Positions 51,108 through 62,739 of a stretch of DNA of 64,000 nt are shown here, one piece after another. A program made the translations under genes and the position numbers. The notes below the pieces were generated by a model. That model made no database searches, was not told where the DNA came from, and saw nothing but the letters and a program-made list of their open reading frames with translations. Source of the stretch: Atopsyche davidsoni (lineage: Eukaryota > Arthropoda > Insecta > Trichoptera > Hydrobiosidae); assembly GCA_022113835.1 (NCBI GenBank), contig JAILWY010000020.1:5799501-5863500 (forward strand), in the 5' to 3' direction. How positions within the stretch are numbered: the first letter of the stretch is position 1; the number at the start of each line of letters is the position of its first letter.

Positions 51108-51752
51108 ATATTACTTAGCACAATGACACATTATATCCACTATGTTCAATAAAACTACGAGTTGAAATGCATTGAAATTTATGAATTCCAGTGCTTATTT
51201 AATAATCATCTTTCTAAGGAATCAATATTTTTGTATTTTATACATATTTTGAGTACATAGTGGAATTCCATTTTAATATTTTAAATACAATACTTATGTG
51301 ATTTTTCCACATGTTAATTTCTATTGGTGACTGATTACACCAACCTTTCACGTTAGCATTATCAAACTGAGTCATCTTTTCATAAAATTCGAATTATGAC
51401 ATGTTTTAAATCATAATTTAATGTATAATAAAACATTTCATTAAAGGAACGGAATAAAATATTTACGAGATAAAGAACGACTCATGACATAGTAGAGATT
51501 ATAGCAGTACTAAATATGGAAGATGTTGGAATTGCTCAGATGATAAGCTAAGAAGAACAACCAAGAAGTCATTTACATACCACGGAACACAAGTAAAAAG
51601 AAGTGGCAAAACCGAACCTTTGCAGGTAGCTGTTGAGTATTTATGGAATTAATTTAATCTGACTACTTGTGGGTGGCGTGTGCTGTTGAACACCTCAAAT
51701 GCCTAGAGACGGCCTCAGCCCGTGCAGTGAAGTACAGAGATTGTCATATTAC

Positions 51753-52526
51753 CTGCTCACACCCGACAGCTGCTTGGGAGAGATCCCTTTCATGCTCCAG
51801 CAATGTTCTTTCAAAATCGAATTCTTCAATTTTGATATCATGCAGCCCAGTATCCGAGGAGGCAGCTCTTACACTGTGTTCCAGCAAAGCTATCTCGATG
51901 TCGAATTCTTCTACTTTGATCTCGTCATACGCCAGGGGGTCGGGGAAGGACGCTTCTGCTGGCGCGTCCTCGCGCTTCACGGAGAATATCTCGCTAATGG
52001 CTGACTCGCCACCGTCTTCATGAGCAGGGATGTCCTGCTTTACACGAGGGTCTGCTTTAAGGTGACTCTTAGAGATATCATGCAGAAATACGTAGCACTG
52101 CGACATTCTGTTGAGTAAAGAGGCAGCTCTTCCGCTGTGTTCTAGCAAACCTCTCTCGATGGCGAATTCTTCTACTTTGACCTCGATATACGGCGGGGCG
52201 TTGAAGAAGGACGCCTCGGCCGGCGCGTCCTCTCGCTTCACGGAGAATATCTCACTAATGACAGACTCGCTGCCGTCAGAGATTTCCTGCTTGACGTGAG
52301 CGTTAAGATTGAGGCAACTCTCAGAGATATCATTCAGTGATACGCAGCACTGCTCAAACGACATTCTGTTGGGTGAAGAGGCAGCTCTCTCGTGTTCCAG
52401 CAGAGATCTCCTAACGCCGAGCTCTTCTGCGTGGACCTCGCCGTGCTGCGGGCCGGGGAAGGACTCCTCGCGGAGAGCGTCCCCGTCCTCAGGGTCGGGG
52501 ACTTCCTGCTTCACCTGAGCGGCCAT
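51753..52526 (-). CDS. Unit 8 exon 1, three-module repeat domain
   Basis: 258 residues, MAAQVKQEVPD to GCEQ with an intact donor. Closest to units 5 (shared 3-residue deletion in module 2) and 4 (shared ELGVRRSLLEHERAASSPN). The upstream frame is open as in unit 5, but the MDSF start codon is changed (the AT-rich stretch reads TTGAAATTTTTTT), so the longer form has no ATG. Motifs: VKQE twice, VKRE twice, VKVE, IKVE, IKIE and VKQD. Intact although exon 2 is damaged. Confidence 0.78.
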
Positions 52527-53595
52527 TCGCGGCAGACGTTTCTTTGGTGATTTGACAGGTGTGTCAGTATTATATTTGCTCCTGTCCTCGAGCACGCAGG
52601 CCATGCAGTCGCGGCGTGACTGTAGACTGCCGCAGCGAGCACTGAGATCACGGCGGCTGCTGCCACGGCGCTCCGGATAATTGCCACTCGATAAAAAAAA
52701 TTTCAAACATACTAACTCAAAAACCCGATGAAAATTTCACAAAATATATCTTATCGCGGTTGAGTTTGTTATTTTAAATTAATTTGAATTTGCCATGGAG
52801 TTCACCTAAAACTCTTGACGCCAGTGTTAGGAGGTAAAGATAGTTCATTAGGCTCAATAGTGTGATTGTACCCCTTGAAATAGAGATCTTACTTTATTTT
52901 AATAAAGTAATGATAAATGCTAAAATGTCATTGTTTCGTTTGTATAAAGTACTCGGTGGGATTCCATTTTAATATTTTAAATAAAGTTTTAATTTTTTAT
53001 TTGATGAAAGGTTTAAAGAAACACAATTTCAAACATCTTCCCCAAAAGTTGAGCGCTGTAAAAGCTGCTGCGTGCTCAGTGGCGCCGTCATTATCTACAA
53101 ATTTAATAGAATATTAAAACTAAGCAAATGGAAAAACAAGCCCAGGCACCAACAATACGATCAGCCTTATTGTGTTTTCCTCTCATCAAGACTCGACCCA
53201 AATCAATCGTTTAAAACAAAAGGAAAAAATCATCATAGAAACATTACATTCATGTTTGTAAGATATCCTAGTCTTTGTACCTTATTTTCAGAAAAAATCG
53301 TGACCCACTCCAGAGCTTGATCTTAACATTTGAAATACTTTAAAGATTTGATATATTACATTAAAGGAATACAAACCCTGGCGGGCTGAGCTCCAGGCGA
53401 ACATTGAGCGGGAAACTACCACCGTGCCTCAAAAGTAACATCAATGAAAAATAAATAAGGAAGACTGCCTACAAGTGCTGCCAGCGAACATCTGGCCGAG
53501 TAGCCGCTTCTCGGTAAAGTATATATATTATATTTAAGACATCTCAAAATATCAGATATTTTCCTTATTTATTACCTATTTTATTTTGCACATAG
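52527..53595. other. 5' flank of unit 8
   Basis: Conserved upstream blocks, hairpin near 52890, empty hAT target near 53206 and empty piggyBac target CTTGATCTTAACATTTG near 53320. These serve as reference unoccupied sites. No gene seen. Confidence 0.5.
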
Positions 53596-53715
53596 ATGTA
53601 TTTTTTGCTAGCGGAAAATTGACAGTCCTGAACGGCAAGGCCGTCGTGATACATAACGCCAGAGACGAGCTGCCAAAAGTTTGGTCATACTGTCGAATGT
53701 TGTCTCTTGTTGCAG
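53596..53715 (+). other. 120-bp exon-like segment, copy 4
   Basis: Complete with acceptor and donor; the frame reads GKLTVLNGKAVVIHNARDEL then PKVWSYCRMLSLVAG. Sequence differences from the other copies are few and keep the frame open. Confidence 0.4.
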
Positions 53716-54354
53716 GTAAGATGGGTATTCAGCAGTGTCGGTGCTTGAACTGCCGGGAGACGCACTGCGCAGTTGTCGAAATAGTCATATTACATAAAAC
53801 TTTTCTCTGTATTCTTACAATAAAGGTATATTAACACTTAAGATTGGACCTCGAGTAATATGAATCAGGTAACGCTTTAGGGGTTGATCACAAAGTTTGC
53901 ACGTCGCACCTTCCTCTTTCTTCTTCCGTTTGCAATTTGTCAATTTCACATTACTGAAATCGCACATGAAATGAAAAGGAAAGAATTCTGATAAAGGTTC
54001 TTCACCAATCGGTTAATTTAACAAAAAGTGACGTGATAAAATATACACACACACGCACATGACGTACCTACCTTTGTGATTCTTAAATGAAATTCTGTAA
54101 TGTATAAATGTATTTACCTCTAACATTATTATATATTAATAACATTACATAAACAAGGAATAATATTTATCTGCAAATATTTCATTCTCTACTCTTTATA
54201 CCAAGATACCAGAGCACCAATCGTTTTCATATTGTAACATCATTACAAGCGTTTCCCTCGGAGAGAGCTTGTCGTGCCGTCGCCTCACCTCTGAGTTCAT
54301 TTTTGATATAATTTTAAAGTATATATACATAAAACACAACGCGACGAGTTCGAA
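53716..54354. other. 3' flank of unit 9
   Basis: Array flank homologous to 18916-19377 and 1-349, with a short CA repeat near 54047. No gene seen. Confidence 0.45.
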
Positions 54355-54485
54355 ATGACGATGGTTTATTCGAAATTCCATCCAGACCGGGTTCTCTTGT
54401 ATTGTAAAGGCACTTAGCCACCACTCGCAGCTGAAGGGTTGGACGACCTCTGCAGTAGTGTCAAGAGCAGGGTTGGTCATGACCG
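54355..54485 (-). mobile_element. Fossil R1-like RT fragment, copy 5
   Basis: Same decayed RT piece as at 350-485, upstream in coordinate of the unit 9 finger exon. Confidence 0.55.
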
Positions 54486-54921
54486 GACACTTAAAATAGA
54501 GAGAAGAGAAAATGTCGATTTTTGAGGATCTCATTAGCCTAATTAGTGATAAATATTGAAATCAACAAAGAGCCAGAATTTATCATAGGTATAACTTTGA
54601 TACAAAATTTGCAACATTTTAAGGCTTAGATGTGAGGGTTGCCAGAGACAGAATCCACTCTAAACATGACTTCAAGCCATGAACCTTACAAAGGGCCTGA
54701 CTCGGGTCTGAGATCTTTACAACAGTAAACAAAGCTGGTGTGCTTGTGGAAGAACAAAGAACCAGCAAATGGATGAAGAGAACATAGAAACCATTGACAT
54801 TTGATATATAAGTGTTTTATTAAATTTTAGAAAATAACAATGTAAGTGAGAATCAATGTGAAATAAAATTGACATAAACCAAATATGGAAAAATCGAAAC
54901 AATTTTTATTAGAAAATACAT

Positions 54922-56046
54922 CTAAGTATGTTGACGTGTGTGTCTTATTAGAGAACACTTGTATTTACTTGAATATGAGCATTGATCACAGTGAAATAGC
55001 TTTTTTCCGGTATGTATGAATTTGTGTCGTTTTAATAGAGTCTTCTGTTTACAAGAATATGAGCATTGATCACAAGCGAATGGCTTCTCATCGGTATGTA
55101 TGAGTTTGTGTTTTTTTAAATTTGCCTTCCTATAACATGAATATGAGCATTGATCACAAGCAAACGACTTTTCGTCAGTATGTATGATTTTGTGTTGTTT
55201 TATACTTTGCTTTCTATTACAAGAATATGAACATTGATCACAAGTGAATGGCTTTTCGCCGGTATGTGTAAATTTGTGTATTTTTAATGTTGCCTTCTGA
55301 ACACATGAATATGAGCATTGATCACAAGCATATGGCTTCTCGCCGGTATGTATGAGTTTGTGTCGTTTTAAAAGGGTCTTCCAATTATATGAACATGAGC
55401 ATTGATCACAAGCAAATAGCTTTTTGTCGGTGTGTTTAAGTTTGTGTTGTTTTAAACTAAACTTCCAATTACATGAATATGAGCATTGATCACAAGCAAA
55501 TAGCTTTTTGTCAGAATGTTTAAGTTTGTGTTGTTTCAAACTAAGCTGCCAATTACTAGAATATGAGCATTGATCACAAGCAAATGGCTTCTCGCCGGTA
55601 TGTATGAGTTTGTGTTGTTTTAACTTTCCCTTGTGGTAACATGAATATGAGCATTGATCACAAGCAAATGACTTTTCGTCGGTATGTTTAAGTTTGTGTT
55701 GTTTCAAACTATACTTCCAATTACAAGAATATGAGCATTGATCACAAGCAAATGGCTTTTTGCCGGTATGTATGACTTTGTGTTGTTTTAATTTTGTACT
55801 CCGACTACAACAATATGAGCATTGATCACAAGCAAATTGCTTCTTGCCAGAATGTTTAAGTATGTGTACGTTTAAATCTGTCTTTCGTTTACATGAATAT
55901 GAGCAATGATCGCAAGAAAATAGCTTCATCCCAGTATGTATAACCTTGTGCTTTACCAGGAGACTTTTCTGTCTAAAGAGCACCTCGCCAGTATGAATTT
56001 GAAGGGCTTTATCCTTCAAATCTGCATAACTTGATTGCAATTGCTC
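54922..56046 (-). CDS. Unit 9 C2H2 zinc-finger gene, exon 2 (12 fingers)
   Basis: 374 residues, twelve fingers, predicted 642 residues. The first two fingers and the last five are nearly identical to unit 7; the middle differs (NWKYSL, YHKGKL, NWQLSL, NWKFSL, NWKTLL here). The fourth finger from the start sits behind linker TDEKS. It has one VQKATL/NRKQSI pair where unit 7 has three. Frame open, normal stop after RHTRQHT, intron without transposon. Together with unit 7 it is the youngest pair in the array and a clear natural comparison for finger turnover. Confidence 0.88.
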   Translation of the reverse strand, partial: EQLQSSYADLKDKALQIHTGEVLFRQKSLLVKHKVIHTGMKLFSCDHCSYSCKRKTDLNVHILKHSGKKQFACDQCSYCCSRSTKLKQHKVIHTGKKPFACDQCSYSCNWKYSLKQHKLKHTDEKSFACDQCSYSCYHKGKLKQHKLIHTGEKPFACDQCSYSSNWQLSLKQHKLKHSDKKLFACDQCSYSCNWKFSLKQHKLKHTDKKLFACDQCSCSYNWKTLLKRHKLIHTGEKPYACDQCSYSCVQKATLKIHKFTHTGEKPFTCDQCSYSCNRKQSIKQHKIIHTDEKSFACDQCSYSCYRKANLKKHKLIHTDEKPFACDQCSYSCKQKTLLKRHKFIHTGKKLFHCDQCSYSSKYKCSLIRHTRQHT

Positions 56047-56881
56047 CTGAAACAAACAAAAGTTTTGTTAATCTTTGTTTTACAGCATTTGTCACTTATG
56101 ATAGTTACTGTATAAACAATGCAAAATTGTAACACACGCAGGACTTTCTGACAAGCCGTTTTTTGTAAAGCGAAAACCATTTTTATGAATGATACTAATT
56201 ACCCATGAACACAACATAATGTTAAGGATAAAGTATTTAAAACGTGCTCCCAGCACAATGACACATTAAATCCACTGTGTTTAATAAAACTATGAGCATT
56301 AACTAAAGCGCATTGAAATTTATGAATTCCTGTGCTTATTTAATAATCACCTTTCTAAGAAATCAATATTTTTGAAGTAGTGTACATGGTGGAATTCTAT
56401 TTTAATATTTTAAATATAATAATTATGTGATTTTTCCACATGTTAATTTTAATTGGTGTCTGATTACACCAACCTTTCACGTTAGCATTATCAAACTGAG
56501 TCATCTTTTCATAAAATTCGAATTATGACATGTTTTAAATCATAATTTAATGTATAATAATACATTTCATTAAAGGAACGGAATAAAATATTTACGAGAT
56601 AAAGAACGACTCATGACATAGTAGAGGTTATGGCAGTACTTAAAATGGAAGATGTTAAAATTGCTCAGATGATAAGCTGAGAAGAACACCCAAGAAGTCA
56701 TTTACATACCACGGAACACAAGTAAGAAGAAGTGCCACAACCGAACCTTTGTAGGTAGCTGTTGAGTATTTATGCCATTAATTTAAACTGGCTACTTGTG
56801 GGTGGCGTGTGCTGTTGAACACCTCAAATGCCCAGAGTCGGCCTCTGCCGGTGCAGTGAGGTACAGAGATTGTTATATTAC

Positions 56882-57685
56882 CTGCTCACACCCGACAGCT
56901 GCTTGGGAGAGCTCCCTTTCATGCTCCAGCAATGTTCTTTCAAAATCGAATTCTTCAATTTTGATATCATGCAGCCCAGGATCCGAGGAGGCAGCTCTTC
57001 CACTGTGTTCCACCAAAGCTATCTCGACGTTGAATTCTTCTACTTTGACCTCATCATACGCCAGGGGGTCTGGGGAGGACGCCTCGGCCGGCGCGTCCTC
57101 GTGCTTCACGAAGAATATCTCGCTAATGGCTGACTCGCCGCCGTCTTTATGAGCAGGGATGTCCTGCTTCACATGAGGGTCCGCTTTAAGGCGACTCTTG
57201 GAGATATCATGCAGTAATACGTAGCACTGCGACATTCTGTTGGGTAAAGAGGCAGCTTTTCCGCTGTGTTCCAGCAAATCTCTCTCGATGACGAATTCTT
57301 CTACTTTGACCTCGATATACGGCGGGGCGTTGGAGAAGGACGCCTCGGCCGGCGCGTCCTCTCGCTTCACGGAGAATATCTCACTAATGACAGACTCGCC
57401 GCCGTCTTCAAGGTCAGAGATTTCCTGCTTGACATGAGCGTTCAGTTTAAGGCAACTCTCAGGGATATCATTCAGTGGTACGTAGTACTGCTCAAACGAC
57501 ATTCTTTTGGGTAAAGAGGCAGCTCTCTGGTGTTCCGGTAGAGACCTCCTGACGTCGAGCTCTTCTGCGTGGACCTCGCCGTGCTGCGGGCCGGGGAAGG
57601 ACGCCTCGCGCTTCACGGACAGCGCCTCGCGGAGAGCGTCCTCGTCCTCAGGGTCGGGGACTTCCTGCTTCACCTGAACGTCCAT
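56882..57685 (-). CDS. Unit 9 exon 1, three-module repeat domain
   Basis: 268 residues with the same 7-residue insertion (LSVKREA) as unit 7 and only two substitutions from it, against a much larger change in the finger exon. All SUMO-type motifs of unit 7 are kept. The donor is intact. The sequence upstream also matches unit 7 up to the piggyBac copy, so the whole gene lies in the duplicated block. Confidence 0.83.
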
Positions 57686-58060
57686 TCTCGGCAGACGTTT
57701 CTTTGGTGATTTGAAAGATGTGTCAGTTTTATATTTGCTCCCGACCTTCAGTCGCGGCGTGGCTGTAGACTGCCGCTGCGAGCACTGAGCTCACCGCGGC
57801 TGCTGCCACGGCACTCCGGATAATTGCCACTGGATAAAAAAGAATCCATATTTACTAATTCAAAAACCCGATGAAAATTTCACAAAATATATCTTATCGC
57901 GGTCGCCGTCAACATCGTTGAGTTTGTTATTTTAAATTATTTTTATTATGCCATAGATTACACCTAAAACACTCAACGCCAGTGTCAGGAGGTGAAGATA
58001 GTTCATTAGGCTCAATAGTGTGACTGTACCCTTTGAAATAAAGATCTTACTTTATTTTAA

Positions 58061-59046
58061 CTTTTTGCAGTCCTATGTCGAGCTGGGCTCGAGATTCTAC
58101 AGTGTTTGGCAAAAGTATATTTATTATTATTGTTATTACGATTATTTTATCAAATCTTTTTTGTATGTATTGTGAAAGACATACATTAGTAATTTCGTGA
58201 TATTTTGGTAAGTTATTCAAAAGTATTATTAGCTAAATATTTACGAGAATATAGCACTTTTTACGATTTGTCAATCGACGGAGGCGGGAGGTTGCCGCCA
58301 TAAAGAGTCAGGTAGCAAGACCCTGCAAACAATAACAGGTACCGAGTATGTTTGTTATTTATGAACAGTTAGTTAATCAGATAATATAAATATGGGCGAG
58401 GTGGTTGTCGCAGACCAATACGCAACATCCTATTTTTTTATCCGAAAAACATTAAAATGGTGGAGAAAACTGTTTTTCTAGGATGTAGAAACCTCCATAG
58501 AAAATGCATATATATTGTATAAAGAATGCAATAATAATGCAAATCCAATAAGCTATAAAGCATTTAGAGAAAAGTTATTACTGGAGTTCATAGAAGACTT
58601 TCGTGCTCCGATATCAAAATCAGGGCGATTATCCACAGGTGACACTGTTCAGCGCTTAGATGGAAAAAATCATTTTATATTTTCTAATTCTTAGAAAAAA
58701 CATAAAGATTGCATGGTGTGTTCCAATAGGAATGTTCATGGAGGAAGAAGAGAAACTACATTCTGTTGTGAGACCTGTGAAAGGAAGCCAGGCATCCATC
58801 CAGGAGAATCTTTAAAAAAATACCACACCAAAATAAATTTTAAATTATATGCAAAATAAATAATTGATAGACTCTTATCTCTTTTTTTATTACCTTACAA
58901 CTAAACAATCATAAAAATATGTTATTAATTTGTTTTATGATTATAAGCTATTGTGTAACAATAACATCTAAATTATTAACAAAAATCTCACAATTACCTC
59001 AGAGGTGGTAAACGGAAAAATAAAAAAAATCAAAGAGCGCAAAGGG
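58061..59046 (+). mobile_element. piggyBac family 2, copy C
   Basis: 986 bp, left end CTTTTTGCAGTCC after TTAA, right end AAGAGCGCAAAGGG without TTAA. It contains the same C-terminal transposase remnant as copies A and B (58397-58862), interrupted by TAG after FIFSNS but with the cysteine-rich end still readable. It lacks the tRNA-like insertion, so that insertion is younger than the duplication of units 7 and 9. Confidence 0.82.
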
Positions 59047-59755
59047 TATGATAAATGCTAAAATGTCATTGCTTCGTTTGTAGAAAGTACTCGTTGGAAT
59101 TCCATTTTAGCTAAAGCTTTTTTAAATTTTAAATAAAGTTGTGATCTTTTGTTTGATAATGCCAACGTGAAGGTAAACACTTTAAAGAAACACATTTTCA
59201 AACATCGTCCCCAAAAGTTGAGCGCTGGAAATACTGCTGCGTGGCGCCGTAATTATTTACAAATTTCCTAGGATATAAAAACTAAGCAAATGGAAAAACA
59301 AACCCAGGCACCAACAATACGATCAGCCTTATTGTGTTCTCCTCTCATTAAGACTCGACCCAATCAATCGTTTAAAACAAAAGGAAAAAATCATCACAAA
59401 AACGTTACATTCATTTTTGTAAAATATGCTAGTATTTGTACCTTATTTTCAGAAAAAATCGTGACCCACTCCAGAACTTGATCTTAACAATTGAAATACT
59501 TTAAAAATTTGATATATTACATTAAAGGAATACAAACCCTGGCGGGCTGAGCTCCAGGCAAACATTGAGCGGGAAACTACCACCGTGCCTCAAAAGCAAC
59601 ATCAAAGAAAAAAAAAAAGGAAGACTGCCTACAAGTGCTCCCAGCGAACTTCAGGCCGAATAACCGCTTCTCGGTAATTTATATATATTATATTTAAGAC
59701 ATCTCAAAATATCAAATATTTTCTTTATTTATTATCTATTTTATTTTGCGCATAG
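59047..59755. other. Array flank before exon-like segment 5
   Basis: Counterpart of 46283-46985. It has a short extra stretch (AGCTAAAGCTTTTTTAAAT near 59109) and a short deletion near 59241. No gene seen. Confidence 0.45.
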
Positions 59756-59875
59756 ATGTATTTTTTGCTAGCGGAAAATTGACAGTACTGAACGGCAATG
59801 CCGTCGTGGTTCCTAACGCCAGAGACGAGCTGCCAAAAGTTTGGTCATACTGTCGAATGTTGTCTCTTGTCGCAG
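59756..59875 (+). other. 120-bp exon-like segment, copy 5
   Basis: Matches copy 3, as both lie in the duplicated block; acceptor, donor and frame are intact. Confidence 0.4.
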
Positions 59876-60348
59876 GTAAGATGGGTATTCAGCAGTGCGG
59901 TGCTTGAGCTGCCGGGAGACGCACTGCGCAGTTGTCGAAATAGCCATTTCTCCAAAAAACCGTTTACATAAAACTTTTCTCTGTAAAACAAAGAGCCAGA
60001 ATTTATCATAGGTATAACTTTGATACAAAATTTGCAACATTTTAAGGCTTAGATGTGAGGGTTGCCAGAGACAGAATCCACTCTGAACATGACTTCAAGC
60101 CTTGAACTTCACAAAGGGCCTGACTCGGGTCTGAGATCTTTACAACAGTTAACTAAGCTGGTGTACTTGTGGAAGAACAAAGAACCAGCAAATGGATGTA
60201 GAGTGCACGGAAACCATTGACATTTTATTGTTTTGAAGTGTTATATTAAATTTTAAGAAATTACAATGTAAGTGAGAATCAATGTGAAATAAAATTGACA
60301 TAAACCTAAATTTGGAAAAATCAAAACAATTTTTATTTGAATTTACAT

Positions 60349-61557
60349 CTAAGTATGTTGATGTTTGTGTCTTATTAGAGAACGCTTGTATTTACTTGTA
60401 TATGAGCATTGGTCACAGTGAAATAGCTTTTTGTCGGTATGTTTAAGTTTGTGTTGTTTCAAACTAAACTTCCTAGTACAAGAATATGAGCATTGATCAC
60501 AAGCAAATGGCTTCTCGACGATATGTATGAGTATGTGTCGTTTTAATTGTGTCTTCTGATAGGAAGAAAATGAGCATTGATCACAAGCGAATGGCTTCTC
60601 ACCGGTATGTATGAGTTTGTGTTTTTTTAAAGTTGCCTTCTGATAACATGAATATGAGCATTGATCACAAGAAAATGACTTTTCGCCGGTATGTATTATT
60701 TTGTGTATTTTTAATGATGACTTCTGATAACATGAATATGAGCATTGATCACAAGAAAATGACTTTTCGCCGGTATGTATTATTTTGTGTATTTTTAATG
60801 ATGACTTCTGAACACATGAATATGAGCATTGATCACAAGCATATGGCTTCTCGCCTGTATGTATGAGTTTGTGTCGTTTTAAAAGGGTCTTCCAATTATA
60901 TGAACATGAGCATTGATCACAAGCAAATAGCTTTTTGTCGGTGTGTTTAAGTTTGTGTTGTTTAAAACTTAACTTCCAATTACATGAATATGAGCATTGA
61001 TCACAAGAAAATAGCTTTTTGTCAGTATGTTTAAGTTTGTGTTGTTTCAAACTAAGCTGAAAATTACAAGAATATGAGCATTGATCACAAGAAAATAGCT
61101 TTTTGTCAGTATGTTTAAGTTTGTGTTGTTTCAAACTATGCTGCCAATTACAAGAATATGAGCATTGATCACAGGCAAATGACTTTTCGTCGGTATGTTT
61201 AAGTTTGTGTTGTTTCAAACTATACTTCCAATTACAAGAATATGAGCATTGATCACAAGCAAATGGCTTTTCGCCGGTATGTATGACTTTGTGTTGTTTT
61301 AATTTTGAACTCCGACTACAACAATATGAGCATTGATCACAAGCAAATTGCTTCTTGCCAGAATGTTTAAGTATGTGTATGTTTAAATCTTTCTTTCGTT
61401 TACATGAATATGAGCAATGATCGCAAGAAAATAGCTTCATCCCTGTATGTATAATCTTGTGCTTTACCAGGAGACTTTTCTGTCTAAAGAGCACCTCGCC
61501 AGTATGAATTTGAAGGGCTTTATCCTTCAAATCTGCAAAGCTTGATTGCAATTGCTC
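60349..61557 (-). CDS. Unit 10 C2H2 zinc-finger gene, exon 2 (13 fingers)
   Basis: 402 residues, thirteen fingers, predicted 663 residues. Sister of unit 6: shared NWKYSL/NWQHSL, VQKSSL, YQKxSL and YQKATL series, shared YTSKYKRSL last finger and shared 3' flank. It lacks the R1-like fragment and the premature stop, so it shows the intact arrangement. Finger 11 (CSFSSYQKTQLKRHILIH) with the following linker HIVEKP matches a finger in unit 4. The stop follows RHKHQHT. The intron holds a solo LTR but the splice signals are unchanged. Confidence 0.87.
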   Translation of the reverse strand, partial: EQLQSSFADLKDKALQIHTGEVLFRQKSLLVKHKIIHTGMKLFSCDHCSYSCKRKKDLNIHILKHSGKKQFACDQCSYCCSRSSKLKQHKVIHTGEKPFACDQCSYSCNWKYSLKQHKLKHTDEKSFACDQCSYSCNWQHSLKQHKLKHTDKKLFSCDQCSYSCNFQLSLKQHKLKHTDKKLFSCDQCSYSCNWKLSFKQHKLKHTDKKLFACDQCSCSYNWKTLLKRHKLIHTGEKPYACDQCSYSCVQKSSLKIHKIIHTGEKSFSCDQCSYSCYQKSSLKIHKIIHTGEKSFSCDQCSYSCYQKATLKKHKLIHTGEKPFACDQCSFSSYQKTQLKRHILIHIVEKPFACDQCSYSCTRKFSLKQHKLKHTDKKLFHCDQCSYTSKYKRSLIRHKHQHT

Positions 61558-61985
61558 CTGAAACAAACAAAAGTTTTGTTAATCTTTGTTTTACAGCATT
61601 AGTCACTTATGATAGTTACTGTATAGACAATGCAAAATTGTAGCACACGCAGGACTCCTCGACAAGTCGGTTTCTTGTAAAGCGAAAACCATTTTAATGA
61701 ATGACCCATGAACACAACATTACGTTAAAGATAAAGTATTTGAAACGAGCTCCCAGCACAATGACACATTATATCCACTGTGTTTAATAAAACTATGAGT
61801 TTAAACGCATTAAAATTTATGAATTCCTGTGCTTATTTAATAATCAACTTTCTAAGTAATCAATATTTTTGAAGTAGAGTACATGGCGGAATTCCATTTG
61901 AATATTTTAAATACAATACTTATGTGATTTTTCCACATGTTAATTTTAATTGGAGACCGATTTCACCAACCTTTCACGATAGTAT

Positions 61986-62360
61986 TGTAACGGGTTAGCG
62001 GTAGAATCGATCGAAGCGATTCTACTCCAGAGTCTACTTCTAGTCCATAGTCCAGAAACATCTGTAATGATCAAGCGACCGTCGTTTAGGGGCGACAATA
62101 CGCGGTCTTGGAGAACGAGCGACAAGGCGACCGGGCCAGTGCTTGACAGAGAGTCCTCGGAAGGAGTGCTCGGTAGAGAGTGCTCGGGAGTAGTGCTCGA
62201 TAGACAGTTCTCGGGAGCCGTGAGCGCGAGACAGTCCTCGGGTGTCGTTGATATAAATATGTGTTAATATAAATAGTTGTGAAGACTCTGTATAATATAA
62301 GTTAAATATAAATAGTGCAAATAAATCATGTTTTAATTATTGGAGACCCGGCGCGTTACA
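61986..62360 (+). mobile_element. Solo LTR in unit 10 intron
   Basis: 375 bp beginning TGTAACGGGTTAGCGG and ending GGCGCGTTACA, flanked by GTAT on both sides (61982-61985, 62361-62364). The paralogous intron of unit 4 (near 23300) reads GATAGTATTATCAAAC without it. Inside are GATATAAATA (TATA-like) and AATAAA near 62319, plus imperfect GCTCG-rich repeats. TG...CA ends with a 4-bp duplication suit a Ty3/gypsy-type LTR; the rest of the element was lost by LTR recombination. Confidence 0.88.
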
Positions 62361-62739
62361 GTATTATCAAACTGAGTCAACTTTTCATAAAATTCGAATT
62401 ATGACATGTTGTAAATCATAATAATACATTTCATTAAAGGAAGGGAATAAAACATGTACCAGATAAAGAACGAGTAGAGTAGAGGTTATGGCAGTACTAA
62501 ATATGGAAGATGTTGGAATTGCTCAGATGATAAGCTGAGAAGAACACCCAAGAAATCATTTACATACCACGGAACACAAGTAAGTAGAGGTGCCAAAACC
62601 GAACCTTTGCAGGTAGCTGTTGAGTTTTAATGCCATTAATTTAAACTGACAACTTGTGGGTGGCGTGTGCTGTTGAACACCTCAAATGCCCAGGGTCGGC
62701 CTCAGCCGGTGCAGTGAGGTACAGAGATTGTCATATTAC

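Noticed and set aside
60633..60866. Plus-strand repeats reading MNMSIDHKKMTFRRYV opposite fingers
   Set aside because: Antisense translation of the 84-bp finger repeat, not a repeat protein.
62067..62267. 66-residue plus-strand frame with repeated VLDRESS/VLGRECS
   Set aside because: Lies wholly inside the solo LTR; the repeats are imperfect DNA repeats of the LTR, not a gene.
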